Origin: Bacteroidota bacterium
Lineage (GTDB): Bacteria > Bacteroidota > Bacteroidia > Chitinophagales > Chitinophagaceae
DNA: 45,052 nucleotides
Direction of reading: 5' to 3'
Assembly (NCBI GenBank): GCA_005800655.1
Contig: SYEV01000041.1
Span: forward strand, 1-45,052
Below are positions 16,196-25,357 of the stretch, piece after piece. How positions within the stretch are numbered: position 1 is the stretch's first letter; each line of letters starts with the position of its first letter. The notes beneath the pieces were generated by a model. The model was not told where the DNA came from. It worked only from the letters and a program-made list of their open reading frames with translations, and did no database searches. The position numbers and the translations under genes were made by a program.

Positions 16196-16531
16196 TTATC
16201 CTACTAAATTTTCTACAAATTGGTTTACCTGTTCCAATCTTGCATAATCCACATTGTAAAAAATAAATTTGCCTTCTCGAATGGTACTTACAATACCGGC
16301 TCTTCTTAATATCGCTAAATGTTGTGAAGCAACGGATTGTTCTAATCTTAATTTGACATAAATCTCAGTAACAGTTACCTTTTTTTGCTCGTCAATAAGT
16401 TTAACAATTTGTTGTCTAAGCTTATGATTTAATGCTCTTAAAATCATTGCCGCTTTTTTTGCATGCAATAAATCAACCTTCAATGAATTGGATCCATTGC
16501 TCAGTTGTAGTGTTGGAAGTGATTGGTTCAT
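16196..16531 (-). CDS. ArsR/SmtB-family winged-helix regulator, cysteine-free
   Basis: 111 residues. The winged helix-turn-helix spans ~30-105: ILRALNHKLRQQIVKLI, then recognition helix SVASQHLAILRRAGIV and wing TIREGKFIFYNV. ArsR regulators normally repress their own operon until a metal or a sulfur species binds. Here no Cys is present, so the thiol sites of ArsR, CadC or the persulfide sensors BigR/SqrR are missing, and I cannot see an SmtB-type alpha5 metal site either. The ligand is unknown. It is the first gene of a two-gene unit with the rhodanese. The 178-base AT-rich upstream gap (16532-16709) holds no gene, and I found no clear TAnnTTTG in it. Confidence 0.9.
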   Translation of the reverse strand: MNQSLPTLQLSNGSNSLKVDLLHAKKAAMILRALNHKLRQQIVKLIDEQKKVTVTEIYVKLRLEQSVASQHLAILRRAGIVSTIREGKFIFYNVDYARLEQVNQFVENLVG

Positions 16532-16709
16532 GAGATATATTTTTGGGGGTTAAAACTATAAATGCGGTACAATTTAACTAATTTTTTCTATTTAGGTAAT
16601 TATTTTGTTATATATATTTTATTAAAAATAGGCATATTACGTCCTTATTTTAAAAATATATGACAATGTTGTAGGTCAAAGGTTTAACATTATTGCTAAA
16701 AATAATTGC

Positions 16710-17426
16710 TTATTTGATGAGTGGTTTTTGGTAGTAGTCTTTTAAGTAAGCTGGCGCACTGTAGGCTAAGTCCTCAAAATCATTTGCATTAAGTTTAACT
16801 ACCGCCAAAGTAGCCATTTCATTGATGGAGTAGGCGCAGTCGAGAAATAGGGGTAATTTATTTTGAAACTCGGTGTTTTGTGTCAAAATTTTAGTTTTAG
16901 ACACCCCCGATCCAATGCAGATTAATGGGCCATTGCTAAGTAAGGTATGAAATAGGCTTTCATCCAAGATCATGGCTTTTTCAGGAGCAAGGTACTTAAG
17001 TGAACTATTATAGATCGCACCGAAAATTTCCATCCTTCGAGCGTCAATCATTGAAAACACTTGCAATTGTTTATCATCCAAAAGTGCATCTCTTGTTTCA
17101 ATTAAATGACGAACAGCGGCCTTTGCCAATAAGCTGAGGGTAGAAATCCCAATTAAGGGTTTATTTAGGGCAAATGCCAAACCTTTGGCGCTAGCAAGTC
17201 CAACCCTAAGGCCTGTATAACTTCCCGGCCCCATAGTAACGGAAATAGCATCCATATCTTTAAGTGAAATACCAGCTTCTTTACATAATTCCTCCACACC
17301 CGCTTGTACAAATTCCCCATGTGTATTTGAAAGGTTGTTTTGTTTTGAAGCAATGACTTTAAGGTCTTGGCTGATTCCGATAAGGGCATTAGGTCCTGCA
17401 GTATCAATATGAAGTAGGGTATTCAC
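16710..17426 (-). CDS. tsaB: tRNA t6A modification protein TsaB
   Basis: 238 residues. TsaB is the partner of TsaD in the threonylcarbamoyl transfer that makes t6A37 in ANN-decoding tRNAs. It has the ASKHA-type fold: LHIDTAGPNALIGI (residues 5-18), NTHGEFVQAGVEELC (~34-48), SVTMGPGSYTGLRVGLASAKGLA (~63-85) and SMIDARRMEIFGAIY (~130). TsaB lacks its own catalytic site and works as a scaffold. It is divergent from ridA. A perfect TATTTTTG -7 element is found 18 bases upstream. Confidence 0.93.
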   Translation of the reverse strand: MNTLLHIDTAGPNALIGISQDLKVIASKQNNLSNTHGEFVQAGVEELCKEAGISLKDMDAISVTMGPGSYTGLRVGLASAKGLAFALNKPLIGISTLSLLAKAAVRHLIETRDALLDDKQLQVFSMIDARRMEIFGAIYNSSLKYLAPEKAMILDESLFHTLLSNGPLICIGSGVSKTKILTQNTEFQNKLPLFLDCAYSINEMATLAVVKLNANDFEDLAYSAPAYLKDYYQKPLIK

Positions 17427-17443
17427 TATTTTTTATTGTTTTG

Positions 17444-17451
17444 CAAAAATA
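17444..17451 (-). promoter_or_regulatory. Candidate -7 element for tsaB
   Basis: On the - strand the bases read TATTTTTG (TAnnTTTG), 18 bases upstream of the tsaB start. No -33 TTG was found at normal spacing. Confidence 0.4.
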
Positions 17452-17500
17452 GGCGGTGAATTGATAGAAAAATAAGAAATTGCGTATAATAATTAATTAT

Positions 17501-17887
17501 ATGCCAAAACAAATCATTCAAAGCAACAAAGTCCCTACACCAATTGGGCCTTATAGTCAAGCTGTTATTGCCAATGGATTTTTATTTGCGAGTGGTCAAG
17601 TCGCTTTTAACCCGGCAACTGGTGAGCTTGTTTTAACTGATATTTTATCTGAGACCAAGCAGGTGATGGAAAATATTAAAGCCGTATTAGACGAAGCTAA
17701 ATTAAGCTTTGCCCATGTTGTTAAAACGAGTATTTTTTTAAGTGATATGCAATTGTTCGCACAAGTGAATGAAGTGTATGGAAGTTATTTTACTGCTGAT
17801 TTTCCGGCTCGTGAAACGGTCGCAGTGAAAACTTTACCTCGTAACGTAAATGTTGAAATAAGTATTACCGCAGTAGTGGATTTGTAG
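17501..17887 (+). CDS. ridA: RidA-family (YjgF/YER057c/UK114) 2-iminobutanoate/2-iminopropanoate deaminase
   Basis: 128 residues from the ATG at 17501; seven extra in-frame residues upstream are not conserved. RidA hydrolyses the reactive enamine/imine products of PLP enzymes such as threonine dehydratase. Key segments: PTPIGPYSQAV (~residues 12-22), FASGQVAFNP (~29-38), the catalytic Arg in PARETVAVKTLPRNVNVEI (~102-120), and a C-terminal Glu in the last of these. The RidA subfamily (with Arg and Glu) is supported. It ends 3 bases from the convergent epimerase gene. Confidence 0.93.
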   Translation: MPKQIIQSNKVPTPIGPYSQAVIANGFLFASGQVAFNPATGELVLTDILSETKQVMENIKAVLDEAKLSFAHVVKTSIFLSDMQLFAQVNEVYGSYFTADFPARETVAVKTLPRNVNVEISITAVVDL

Positions 17888-17890
17888 TTT

Positions 17891-18826
17891 TTATTTTACG
17901 ACGACTTGGTAACTAGTATCAAAAACAATATTATTCTGGGGCTTCACTACATGGAGCCCCATTTTATTATTTAAAGCATTGGGTGCACCGCTTAAATTTT
18001 CAATAGCTATACTATTTCTATCTGGAGGTATATACAACTGTAAGTATGGATATTGTGAAGATGGCATTATTTTTAAAATAAATTGTTCGTTTTGCAAAGT
18101 GCAGGTCCTATTTTCTGTAGCTAATGCATAACCATCGTCTAGTTGTAAACTTCCAATTTTTAAACCATTGCTAAAACGCGCATCTGCAATCATATTTCCA
18201 GTGGGTAGTAAGTCTTTATCGTATTCCATTTTTCCTTTACTCGAAAATTGTAATGTGCAATTATTAATGCTTTCGCCTAATGTGAAGTAAGGATGCCAAC
18301 CATCAACGATGGGAATTGGAACAGTTGCATTGTTCTGAATAGTAGTTTGTACTGAAACCTTATTATTTTTTTCTAAGATCCATTTGACATGCATCGTGAA
18401 TGGAAATGGATAACCTTGATCACTACCAAGATAATGATTTACTAAAATAACAGAAGCCTGATCTTCATTTGCTTCAGAAGCTTGCACAATAAAATCAGCA
18501 TCATACATAATACCATGTATCGCATGTTCGCCCATGTAAAAACGATCCATGGTATAGGTTGTATTTAAATGTGTGTATTGGCCTTTGTATAATCGACAAA
18601 CGTAAGGACTCATTTTGGCACTTCTAAATCCTTGGCTTTCAAATTCTACAGCAGCATTTAAGTCGTTACCCATGATAAATTGGTGAGATTCGCCCTCTTG
18701 ACTTAAAAGCCAGCTGTTTAATAGGGCTCCTTTTGCCAAAATCTCGATGGTAACCCCCAATTCAACGTCAAGTAATTGAATGAATGCAACATGATTGATT
18801 GTACTTTGCTTGATCTGAAACTGCAT
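17891..18826 (-). CDS. Aldose 1-epimerase (galactose mutarotase-like)
   Basis: 311 residues, beta-sandwich mutarotase fold. It interconverts alpha and beta anomers of aldoses such as galactose or glucose. Family hallmarks are GEHAIHGIMYDADF (~residues 96-109, first catalytic His region), DGWHPYFTLG (~176-185, second His) and ENLSGAPNALNN near the C-terminus carrying the catalytic Glu. No signal peptide is seen, so it is probably cytoplasmic. There is no neighbouring sugar catabolic gene, so the preferred sugar is unknown. Confidence 0.85.
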   Translation of the reverse strand: MQFQIKQSTINHVAFIQLLDVELGVTIEILAKGALLNSWLLSQEGESHQFIMGNDLNAAVEFESQGFRSAKMSPYVCRLYKGQYTHLNTTYTMDRFYMGEHAIHGIMYDADFIVQASEANEDQASVILVNHYLGSDQGYPFPFTMHVKWILEKNNKVSVQTTIQNNATVPIPIVDGWHPYFTLGESINNCTLQFSSKGKMEYDKDLLPTGNMIADARFSNGLKIGSLQLDDGYALATENRTCTLQNEQFILKIMPSSQYPYLQLYIPPDRNSIAIENLSGAPNALNNKMGLHVVKPQNNIVFDTSYQVVVK

Positions 18827-18863
18827 TGTATTTTGTTTGAATGGTAAATTAAAACTATTCTAC

Positions 18864-18871
18864 TAACTTTG
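18864..18871 (+). promoter_or_regulatory. Candidate -7 promoter element for the small secreted protein gene
   Basis: TAACTTTG (18864-18871) matches TAnnTTTG and lies 19 bases before the ATG at 18891. A TTTG at 18836-18839 is 24 bases further upstream, slightly beyond the usual -33 spacing. Confidence 0.45.
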
Positions 18872-18890
18872 AGTAGTAAAGGAATTAAAT

Positions 18891-19469
18891 ATGAAAAATT
18901 GTTTTGTTTTTGGATTGTTATTATTGGTGAATAGCTTAGTGGCCCAAGGTTACAAAAGGTATGATAGTACCTTAAAAATCGGCAAAGCGGGGTTTAAGAT
19001 ATTTTCTTTAAATAAAACGCCTGATCGTAATACCTTAACCATACGCCCGATTGGTTTTAAATCAGAAGCAAGAGAAGCGTCTTTAGAAATTAAGGCAAGG
19101 GTTTTGTCTGCTGAAATTGATGATTTAAATAATGACGGATTTCCTGATGTAATTATTTTTATTGAAGAACCTAAGGGTAATAAATCATTGTTTTGCATCA
19201 GTTCCAAGGAAAATGAGCGCATGGAGCCTATCTTTTTTCCTGACATTAAAGATGATATGAGATTAAGTAAAGGCTATCGGGGACAGGATGAGTTTAGATT
19301 ATTGGAAGGGGTATTATTTAGAAAATTCCCCATTTTTGAATCTGATACTGCGATTAAACAACCTACCAATAAAGTGCGACAAATTTTATACCGTGTAATC
19401 GCTGGAGATCAAGGTAGTTGGAAGTTTAAATCATTTAAGGACTTCGATATGAATGCAGAAGTTAAATAA
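18891..19469 (+). CDS. Secreted protein with an FG-GAP/EF-like DLNNDGFPDV motif
   Basis: 192 residues. A signal peptide ends near SLVAQG (residue ~20). The only recognisable element is DDLNNDGFPDVIIFIE (~residues 83-98), the calcium-binding D-x-N-x-D-G-x-x-D pattern of FG-GAP/VCBS propeller repeats; a single copy is present, so this is not a full propeller. The rest is beta-rich with no catalytic motif I recognise. It is probably periplasmic or surface exposed. Function unknown. It has its own candidate promoter and is convergent with porZ. Confidence 0.75.
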   Translation: MKNCFVFGLLLLVNSLVAQGYKRYDSTLKIGKAGFKIFSLNKTPDRNTLTIRPIGFKSEAREASLEIKARVLSAEIDDLNNDGFPDVIIFIEEPKGNKSLFCISSKENERMEPIFFPDIKDDMRLSKGYRGQDEFRLLEGVLFRKFPIFESDTAIKQPTNKVRQILYRVIAGDQGSWKFKSFKDFDMNAEVK

Positions 19470-19491
19470 GGTACTCTTAATTTAAATCTGT

Positions 19492-19509
19492 GGAATTATT
19501 TTTAATTCC
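19492..19509. terminator. Small hairpin between convergent genes
   Basis: GGAATTA (19492-19498) and TAATTCC (19503-19509) form a perfect 7-bp stem with a TTTT loop between the stops of two convergent genes. There is no clear U-tract, so it is at best a weak bidirectional terminator. Confidence 0.35.
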
Positions 19510-19523
19510 TATTTGCAATTTTA

Positions 19524-21719
19524 CTATTGTCCATGGGTAATCATAATTTTACCAACTGTTTTTTCAGCTCCTAGTTCATCTCTTGCAAATACAAGATATA
19601 CGCCGGTGGCAACTTTATTTCCATCATAGGTTTTACCATCCCAAATGGCTTGCCCTCCTAAAGCCCTAGTCTGATAAATTAATTTTCCACTAAGTGTTGT
19701 AATTTTTACAATTGCGTTTTCAACTAATCCTCGCATCGCAATAGGTCCGTTGTAATTGGGCGAAATGGGATTGGGAAAAATATTGATCTGTTGCATGGGT
19801 GTTGTGCCAGATGTAGCCGTACTCCGATAACTGGCCATTTGTTGGGCGGTATTAAAAAAAACTTCACCAGTAGTAGGCGCAATGATAATTTGACGAATGG
19901 TGTCATTCGGTAACGGACTGTTGTTTTTGGTAAATCTTTCTATAATTTCTGTACCATCGTTGCTTAATAACCAGGTGCCATTGTTGGTACCCACCCATTT
20001 CCGGTTAGCGCCATCTGCAATGATACAATTCACATTTTCTTTTTGAAATAGTAATCCTGCAAATCCATTATTGTTTTTAATTTGGGGTAAGTAGGCTTTG
20101 CAAGTACTAATTTCATTACAATCAAAAAGACCAATACCATTGTTGGTTCCTACCCACATAGTGCCATTTTTATCATCTATCATACTGGTCACTGTACTAC
20201 TGGGTAAATTATTATTATAGGTATTAATGATACTCCATTTTTCGCCAGTGGCATTTGGGTTATAGACCATAATGCCTTGGTATTTTGGTGCAATCATCCA
20301 TGCCTGTCCTTGCTGGTTAATGAACATCTTGTTGATGCCATTTAGGGAAAGGGTATTGGGCGGCGTGATTAATTTCCAATTATTATTTTGTCTTTGTAAA
20401 ATGCCTTGCCCTTCTAATAATGTCCAAAGGGTACCATCACTACTAAATTGAATATTGCTATAAAATCCTTTGAAAGCTGCTGGGCTTGCTTGTTCCAAGG
20501 ACCCTTTGTCGGGGGTGTATTTTAATAAACCATCGTTACTGGTCAGCCAAATACTGCCATCAATGGGGTCCACTGCACTTGAATAACAAATCGGTAAATT
20601 TTTATTACTGATTGAATTTATATTTTTCCATCCATCTTCATTGTAAATACTAAATCCTGCATCAGCGCCACCGAATGGCGCAATCAAATATTTCGAGTTG
20701 ATGAAAATTTGGCCATTGATATTTCCAGCGGGTCCACCCAGCGGTAACCATTTGGTATTTGTGTTTTTAAGTAGTAGCCCATTTGTGCTGTCTGCTAACC
20801 AAATATTATTTTCATCAAATAAAAAATCAATGGGGTTTGATAAATAAATTGAATCAACAATGAGGGTACTGGTTTTATCCGCATTTACTTTAAGCAATCC
20901 CCCTTTATTCCCATTGCTAAAACTTGCATACAACCCATCCTTATTGGCTACTATTTTTTTAATTCGACTAGTATTCAAATTAAAGTAAGGTGTTTTTACT
21001 GGAAGCTGATAAATACTATTTGCACTCGCACTATAAACGAAATTGTTAAATTGTGATATTTTATTAATACCTAAATTATTAAAGTCGCTACTATTTTGCC
21101 ATTGATTTGCAGTTATCCAATTATTTTTTAATGGGCAGGTCCAAATACCATTTTCAGTGGCTGCAAATAATACATCCTGCGTGCTTACTATTTGAAAAGT
21201 TTTCGTGACTTGTCGATTGTTATTGGGAAACCAAGTATCTTTTATTTCATGCTTAATTAAATCTATCACAACAATGCCAAAGTCGGTGGATAGTAAAGCC
21301 CATTGATTTAGTAAGTATATGTGATTAATTTTTTTACTAGGATATAAATTGGAAAGTAGTAAATCAGTAATGGCATATACTTGGTCTCCTTTGACAATAT
21401 CTATATTACTATTGTTATATGCGATAATTAATTGTGAGTGTGCATCATCCCATGCAGAACATGCTATGGAGATATCATGAAGTCCAGTGGATTTACCTAA
21501 GAGTGCAACTTTATTTGTTGCTGTAATTGAAAAAGCTTGTTGTGTCGTTGCGCCAATGATCTTTTTATTTCCATTTGAACTATTGGCTATGCCCAATTGT
21601 GTAACAGAACGGTTATTATAATGTTCTCTCCATTGTCCAATGCCGCCCAATACATTTTGCCCACTACTTAGCAAGGTTAAGCTTATAAATAAAATAAAAA
21701 TTGATAACCGCTGAAGCAT
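19524..21719 (-). CDS. porZ: PorZ-like type IX secretion protein, beta-propellers plus type A sorting domain
   Basis: 731 residues. A signal peptide (1-20) is followed by the PorZ N-terminal propeller (GGIGQWREHYNN, then IAYNNSNIDIV and STDFGIVVIDLIKHEIKDTW around residues 100-170). A second propeller region carries regulator-propeller-like repeats (SSAVDPIDGSIWLTSNDGLL, MIDDKNGTMWVGTNNGIG, WVGTNNGTWLL). The C-terminal ~85 residues are a type A T9SS sorting domain (INIFPNPISP ... GVYLVFARDE). In Porphyromonas, PorZ belongs to the outer-membrane attachment complex that processes T9SS cargo and is itself secreted by T9SS. The gene starts 14 bases after the NagZ-like fusion, so the two are likely co-transcribed. 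An ordinary secreted propeller protein is the alternative. Confidence 0.75.
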   Translation of the reverse strand: MLQRLSIFILFISLTLLSSGQNVLGGIGQWREHYNNRSVTQLGIANSSNGNKKIIGATTQQAFSITATNKVALLGKSTGLHDISIACSAWDDAHSQLIIAYNNSNIDIVKGDQVYAITDLLLSNLYPSKKINHIYLLNQWALLSTDFGIVVIDLIKHEIKDTWFPNNNRQVTKTFQIVSTQDVLFAATENGIWTCPLKNNWITANQWQNSSDFNNLGINKISQFNNFVYSASANSIYQLPVKTPYFNLNTSRIKKIVANKDGLYASFSNGNKGGLLKVNADKTSTLIVDSIYLSNPIDFLFDENNIWLADSTNGLLLKNTNTKWLPLGGPAGNINGQIFINSKYLIAPFGGADAGFSIYNEDGWKNINSISNKNLPICYSSAVDPIDGSIWLTSNDGLLKYTPDKGSLEQASPAAFKGFYSNIQFSSDGTLWTLLEGQGILQRQNNNWKLITPPNTLSLNGINKMFINQQGQAWMIAPKYQGIMVYNPNATGEKWSIINTYNNNLPSSTVTSMIDDKNGTMWVGTNNGIGLFDCNEISTCKAYLPQIKNNNGFAGLLFQKENVNCIIADGANRKWVGTNNGTWLLSNDGTEIIERFTKNNSPLPNDTIRQIIIAPTTGEVFFNTAQQMASYRSTATSGTTPMQQINIFPNPISPNYNGPIAMRGLVENAIVKITTLSGKLIYQTRALGGQAIWDGKTYDGNKVATGVYLVFARDELGAEKTVGKIMITHGQ

Positions 21720-21733
21720 TATATTTTTATTTA

Positions 21734-24637
21734 CTAATTATTTTTTTCAAGTGCACTGTAAATGGCTTCTTGAATTTTTGGACGAAGGCTTAATTCACTA
21801 TACGCTTTATTATTCCGTGTTGGATAAACGCGATTTCCTAAAAATATATACAACAATCCATTTGCTGGATCTGCCCAAACACAAGGGCCTGTAAAACCAG
21901 TATGTCCAAATGTAGCAGGAGATACGCTTGCGCTTGGATAGGGATCCTTTAAGCTCGCATTGTTTTTTTCAGGTTTATCAAAACCCAATCCACGACGGCT
22001 ATTTTCGGTATTATAAGCCGTGAAAATTTCAATGGTACCAGGATTAAAGTATTTTTTGCCTTCCCATTCGCCTTTATTTAAAAGCATTTCATATAATTTG
22101 GCTAAATCAGTCGCGTTACTAAACAAACCCGCATGTCCTGCAATGCCACCCATGACAGAAGCACCTTCATCGTGTACTGTTCCCTGAATCAATTCATGTC
22201 GATAGTAGTCGTCTACTTCGGTGGCGGCTATTTTATCGATACTTGTTTTTTGTAATGGTAAAAAACCTGTTGATTTCATACCTAAAGGAGCATAAAAATT
22301 TTGAGTAGTGTATTCATTCAAATTCATACCAGAGACTTCTTCTACTATTTGACCTAGAAAAATAAAATCATTATCGCTATATACATATTTACCTGGGGTT
22401 GTAATGGGGCTATTTAATATTTTATTTTTTATAGTATCCATCCAATTGTCCTGCAAGTATTTGGTAGGTGTGATCATTTGATGGTGCGTTTGATCGCTTA
22501 CGGACACCACTAAATTATTGACAAATCCGCCTTTGGGATTTATTAAGAATTCATAAAATTTAATAAAAGGAAATAAGCCAGCTTGGTGTAAAAGCAAATC
22601 CTTTAAAGTAATTTTTGCTTTTTCATTTCCAACCACCCAAGGCAGGTAATCACCAATCGTTTTATTAATATCTACTTTGCCTTCCTCCACTAATTTCATT
22701 ATTGAAACCGTGGTTGCACTAACTTTAGTAACAGAAGCCAGATCATAGCTCGTCTCTAAAGTAACTGGCGCTGAATTTTCGCCTGCTATTTTACCATAGG
22801 CTTTGTTAAAAACAATTTTATTGTTTTTTGCTACTAAAACTTGACAACCAGGAATTGCTTTTTTTTGTATCGCATCGGCTACAATAGAATCAATCACATT
22901 TAATTTTTCAATGTTGATTCCCAATGGCGCTTCTAGTGATTCCTTTTTTGTGTAAATCGGACTCGTTTCAATGGTGTAAGTTTCACCCATGGGTAAGTTT
23001 TCACTAATGGTTACCGGCAGTGTTCCTGTAGCTTGCATTTTACCTTCCAACCAATCCAGTGCAGCATTTTGGGTAAATGTATTATCCTCGTAGGCAAATA
23101 GTATATTTTTAATTTTGTTAAAATTGGCAACTGCATAAGGGTTGCCAAAAATAAGATGCACCCAGTTTGCTGGATGATTATCATTTAAGAAGCTAATAAA
23201 GGGAGTTGGAATTTCAAACTGCTTTGCTGGACGGCGATTGTAATTATGTAGCCCAATCATTACCTGATCATATTCGGCCAATGTTTGGCTAAGGGCATTC
23301 ATTTTATTAGTATCACTTGCGCCTACATAAATGATTTTCACTTGGTATAGTTCCGCCAATTGTTTTGTTATGCTGTTTTCTTGCGACTGATTTAAAGCGA
23401 CGTACACCATTTTTTTATTTTTATTTAAAATAGGGTGTTGCACATTTTCTTTTAAGAAGGTCAATGATTGCGAAGCCATTTTTTCCTTGATAGCAGCAAC
23501 CGATTTATTTAAGTCAGCAATAATGTTTGTAGTATCAATAAAAAGGTCCTTACTTAATCCATGTTTGTATTTTGCCGCTAAAACTTTTCGAACACGATCT
23601 TTGATATCTTTTCTACTGATTCTTTTTTCTCTAATTGCGGATCTAATCTTTTTAATGGTTTGGTCTATATCACCAGGTAAGCAAAGCATATCATTTCCTG
23701 CAATGATGGCTTGAACATTCGCTTCTCCTTGCGGAAAATAATTACTAATGGCTTTCATTTCTAGTGCATCTGTAACACTGATGCCTTTAAATCCTAATTC
23801 ATTTTTAAGTAATCCATTCACCGCTTTCGGTGATAAGGATGTTGCTAAATTTTTTGTTGCATCAATGGAGGGTACTGACAAGTGCGCCACCATAATAGAT
23901 TCAATACCTGCGTTTATTAATGCTTTGAATGGCAATAATTCCATTGAATCTAATTGCTCCTTTGTTTTATTAATAATAGGTATATCCAAATGAGAATCTA
24001 CTGATACATCCCCATGCCCTGGAAAATGTTTTGCCGTTGCCATTACGCCGTTATCCTGCATTCCTTTCATATAGGCAATACTGTAATCAGTTACAATTTT
24101 TTTGTTTTGGCCAAAGCTTCGGTCATTAATTACAGGATTCGCTGGATTGTTATTAATATCTGCGTCGGGTGCATAGTTCACTTGTATGCTTAATCTTTTA
24201 CATTGTGCCGCAATAGCTGCACCCATTTCATAGACCAAATTACTAGCCGGCATAGCGCCTAAGGAAAGTTGTCTTGGAAACATTTCAACACTATCCAATC
24301 GCATACCTACGCCCCATTCTGCATCCATTGTAATTAACAAAGGCGTTTTGGCAATGGATTGATAATAGTTGGTATGTAAAGCCTCTCTAACAGGACCGCC
24401 TTGAAAAAAACAGAGGCCACCGACATTGTATTTTTTAATTAAAGACCCGAGTGAATCTACTTTATTGTTATCCCAATTGCTATGCGCTCTGATGATCATG
24501 AGCTGCGCAATTTTTTGATTAAAGGAAAGGGAGTTGTATTTTTTTCTTAGCCATTTTTTTTCATCATTACTTTGCGCGTTGGCTGCTTGTATTGTCAAAA
24601 AAGAAATGAATACAATTTGAATAAACTTTTTAAGCAT
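21734..24637 (-). CDS. GH3 (NagZ-type) glycosidase fused to a serine beta-lactamase-family domain
   Basis: 967 residues with a signal peptide (1-22). The GH3 domain (~25-360) has the NagZ-type general-acid dyad KHFPGHGD...DSH (203-215) and nucleophile D290 in TDALEM, so beta-N-acetylhexosaminidase activity on muropeptides is likely. A GH3 C-terminal sandwich-like domain spans ~390-570. A class C beta-lactamase/PBP4-like serine hydrolase domain follows (~575-965), with S635-V-T-K638, YSDND (753-757) in the Tyr motif place, and HTG in GHTGFTGP near the C-terminus. All catalytic positions look intact. In Bacteroidota this NagZ-AmpC-like fusion exists, and it presumably trims sugar and peptide or ester parts of wall material in the periplasm. 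It precedes porZ by 14 bases. Confidence 0.9.
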   Translation of the reverse strand: MLKKFIQIVFISFLTIQAANAQSNDEKKWLRKKYNSLSFNQKIAQLMIIRAHSNWDNNKVDSLGSLIKKYNVGGLCFFQGGPVREALHTNYYQSIAKTPLLITMDAEWGVGMRLDSVEMFPRQLSLGAMPASNLVYEMGAAIAAQCKRLSIQVNYAPDADINNNPANPVINDRSFGQNKKIVTDYSIAYMKGMQDNGVMATAKHFPGHGDVSVDSHLDIPIINKTKEQLDSMELLPFKALINAGIESIMVAHLSVPSIDATKNLATSLSPKAVNGLLKNELGFKGISVTDALEMKAISNYFPQGEANVQAIIAGNDMLCLPGDIDQTIKKIRSAIREKRISRKDIKDRVRKVLAAKYKHGLSKDLFIDTTNIIADLNKSVAAIKEKMASQSLTFLKENVQHPILNKNKKMVYVALNQSQENSITKQLAELYQVKIIYVGASDTNKMNALSQTLAEYDQVMIGLHNYNRRPAKQFEIPTPFISFLNDNHPANWVHLIFGNPYAVANFNKIKNILFAYEDNTFTQNAALDWLEGKMQATGTLPVTISENLPMGETYTIETSPIYTKKESLEAPLGINIEKLNVIDSIVADAIQKKAIPGCQVLVAKNNKIVFNKAYGKIAGENSAPVTLETSYDLASVTKVSATTVSIMKLVEEGKVDINKTIGDYLPWVVGNEKAKITLKDLLLHQAGLFPFIKFYEFLINPKGGFVNNLVVSVSDQTHHQMITPTKYLQDNWMDTIKNKILNSPITTPGKYVYSDNDFIFLGQIVEEVSGMNLNEYTTQNFYAPLGMKSTGFLPLQKTSIDKIAATEVDDYYRHELIQGTVHDEGASVMGGIAGHAGLFSNATDLAKLYEMLLNKGEWEGKKYFNPGTIEIFTAYNTENSRRGLGFDKPEKNNASLKDPYPSASVSPATFGHTGFTGPCVWADPANGLLYIFLGNRVYPTRNNKAYSELSLRPKIQEAIYSALEKNN

Positions 24638-24713
24638 AGAACAATTTTTTGTTAAAATAAATACTGACTCTTTGTATTAGCGTTGGATAATAAGTATTGC
24701 AATTTAAGGATAA

Positions 24714-24747
24714 AAAAAAGCTTACCCTTGTTTGAGTAAGCTTTTTT
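24714..24747 (-). terminator. Rho-independent terminator after the DUF5606 gene
   Basis: AAAAAAGCTTAC (24714-24725) pairs with GTAAGCTTTTTT (24736-24747) around a 10-base loop. Because both arms carry the A/T run, it is bidirectional in form; for context it ends the - strand DUF5606 transcript, 130 bases past the stop. The 130 bases between hold no gene that I recognise. Confidence 0.75.
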
Positions 24748-24877
24748 ATTAGGTAACCGATATAGTTAGCAACCGGTGGCAAATTTTATATCCGTGATGA
24801 AGGGTTCCCAATATTTTGAAACCTAAACTTTTATTTAATAGGGAGATCTATTAGAGTTTTTCCAAGGCTAAATTGTC

Positions 24878-25291
24878 CTATGCCTTTTCTTCTTCCACAT
24901 CTTCGTCTGCAGGTAACACAGGTTCAACACCTGCTTTTTGAAGCTGTGCAAACCACTTTACCATTTTTTTCATATCGCTAGGGTAAACGCGTTCAAAATC
25001 CATCTTTGGGTATACCTTTTTAAAGTAAGCTTGTGTCGCTTTTGGGTCCTTTTCGTCGGGTAATTTTTCCTTTGATTTGCCCATTTCAATAAATATTTCC
25101 GCTAGGAACACATTATCGTGGGTCGTGAACACTTCAATACTTTCCAAATGAGAGAATTGGTGGGCTCTTGAGCTAATGAATTGAGTGGTATTGTTTTCGA
25201 GTGATCTTGCGATGGCGCCATCACTTTTACTAGTCAATAATTCGAATAAACCTGACATACCTGAAACCGAGATCAATTTGTTGTATTCCAT
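24878..25291 (-). CDS. DUF5606-type conserved Bacteroidota protein
   Basis: 137 residues from the ATG at 25291; an in-frame start 57 bases upstream adds a basic, unconserved stretch. The N-terminal part (MEYNKLISVSGMSGLFELL, then DGAIARSLE) forms a small beta-barrel-like module in this family, followed by a helical part (KVYPKMDFERVYPSDMKKMVKWFAQL) and an acidic tail. Function unknown. It is divergently placed against the DegT aminotransferase and isolated by a terminator. No signal peptide: cytoplasmic. Confidence 0.85.
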   Translation of the reverse strand: MEYNKLISVSGMSGLFELLTSKSDGAIARSLENNTTQFISSRAHQFSHLESIEVFTTHDNVFLAEIFIEMGKSKEKLPDEKDPKATQAYFKKVYPKMDFERVYPSDMKKMVKWFAQLQKAGVEPVLPADEDVEEEKA

Positions 25292-25357
25292 ATAAACGGT
25301 GCGTTTTTTTTTACGGGCGCAAATTACTGAAAAACACCCAATTTTCATTTTTTAAAC

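Noticed and set aside
24748-24877. Possible small RNA or tRNA in the gap before the DUF5606 stop
   Set aside because: No cloverleaf or conserved RNA fold could be made out by eye; it looks like an ordinary 3' untranslated stretch before the terminator.
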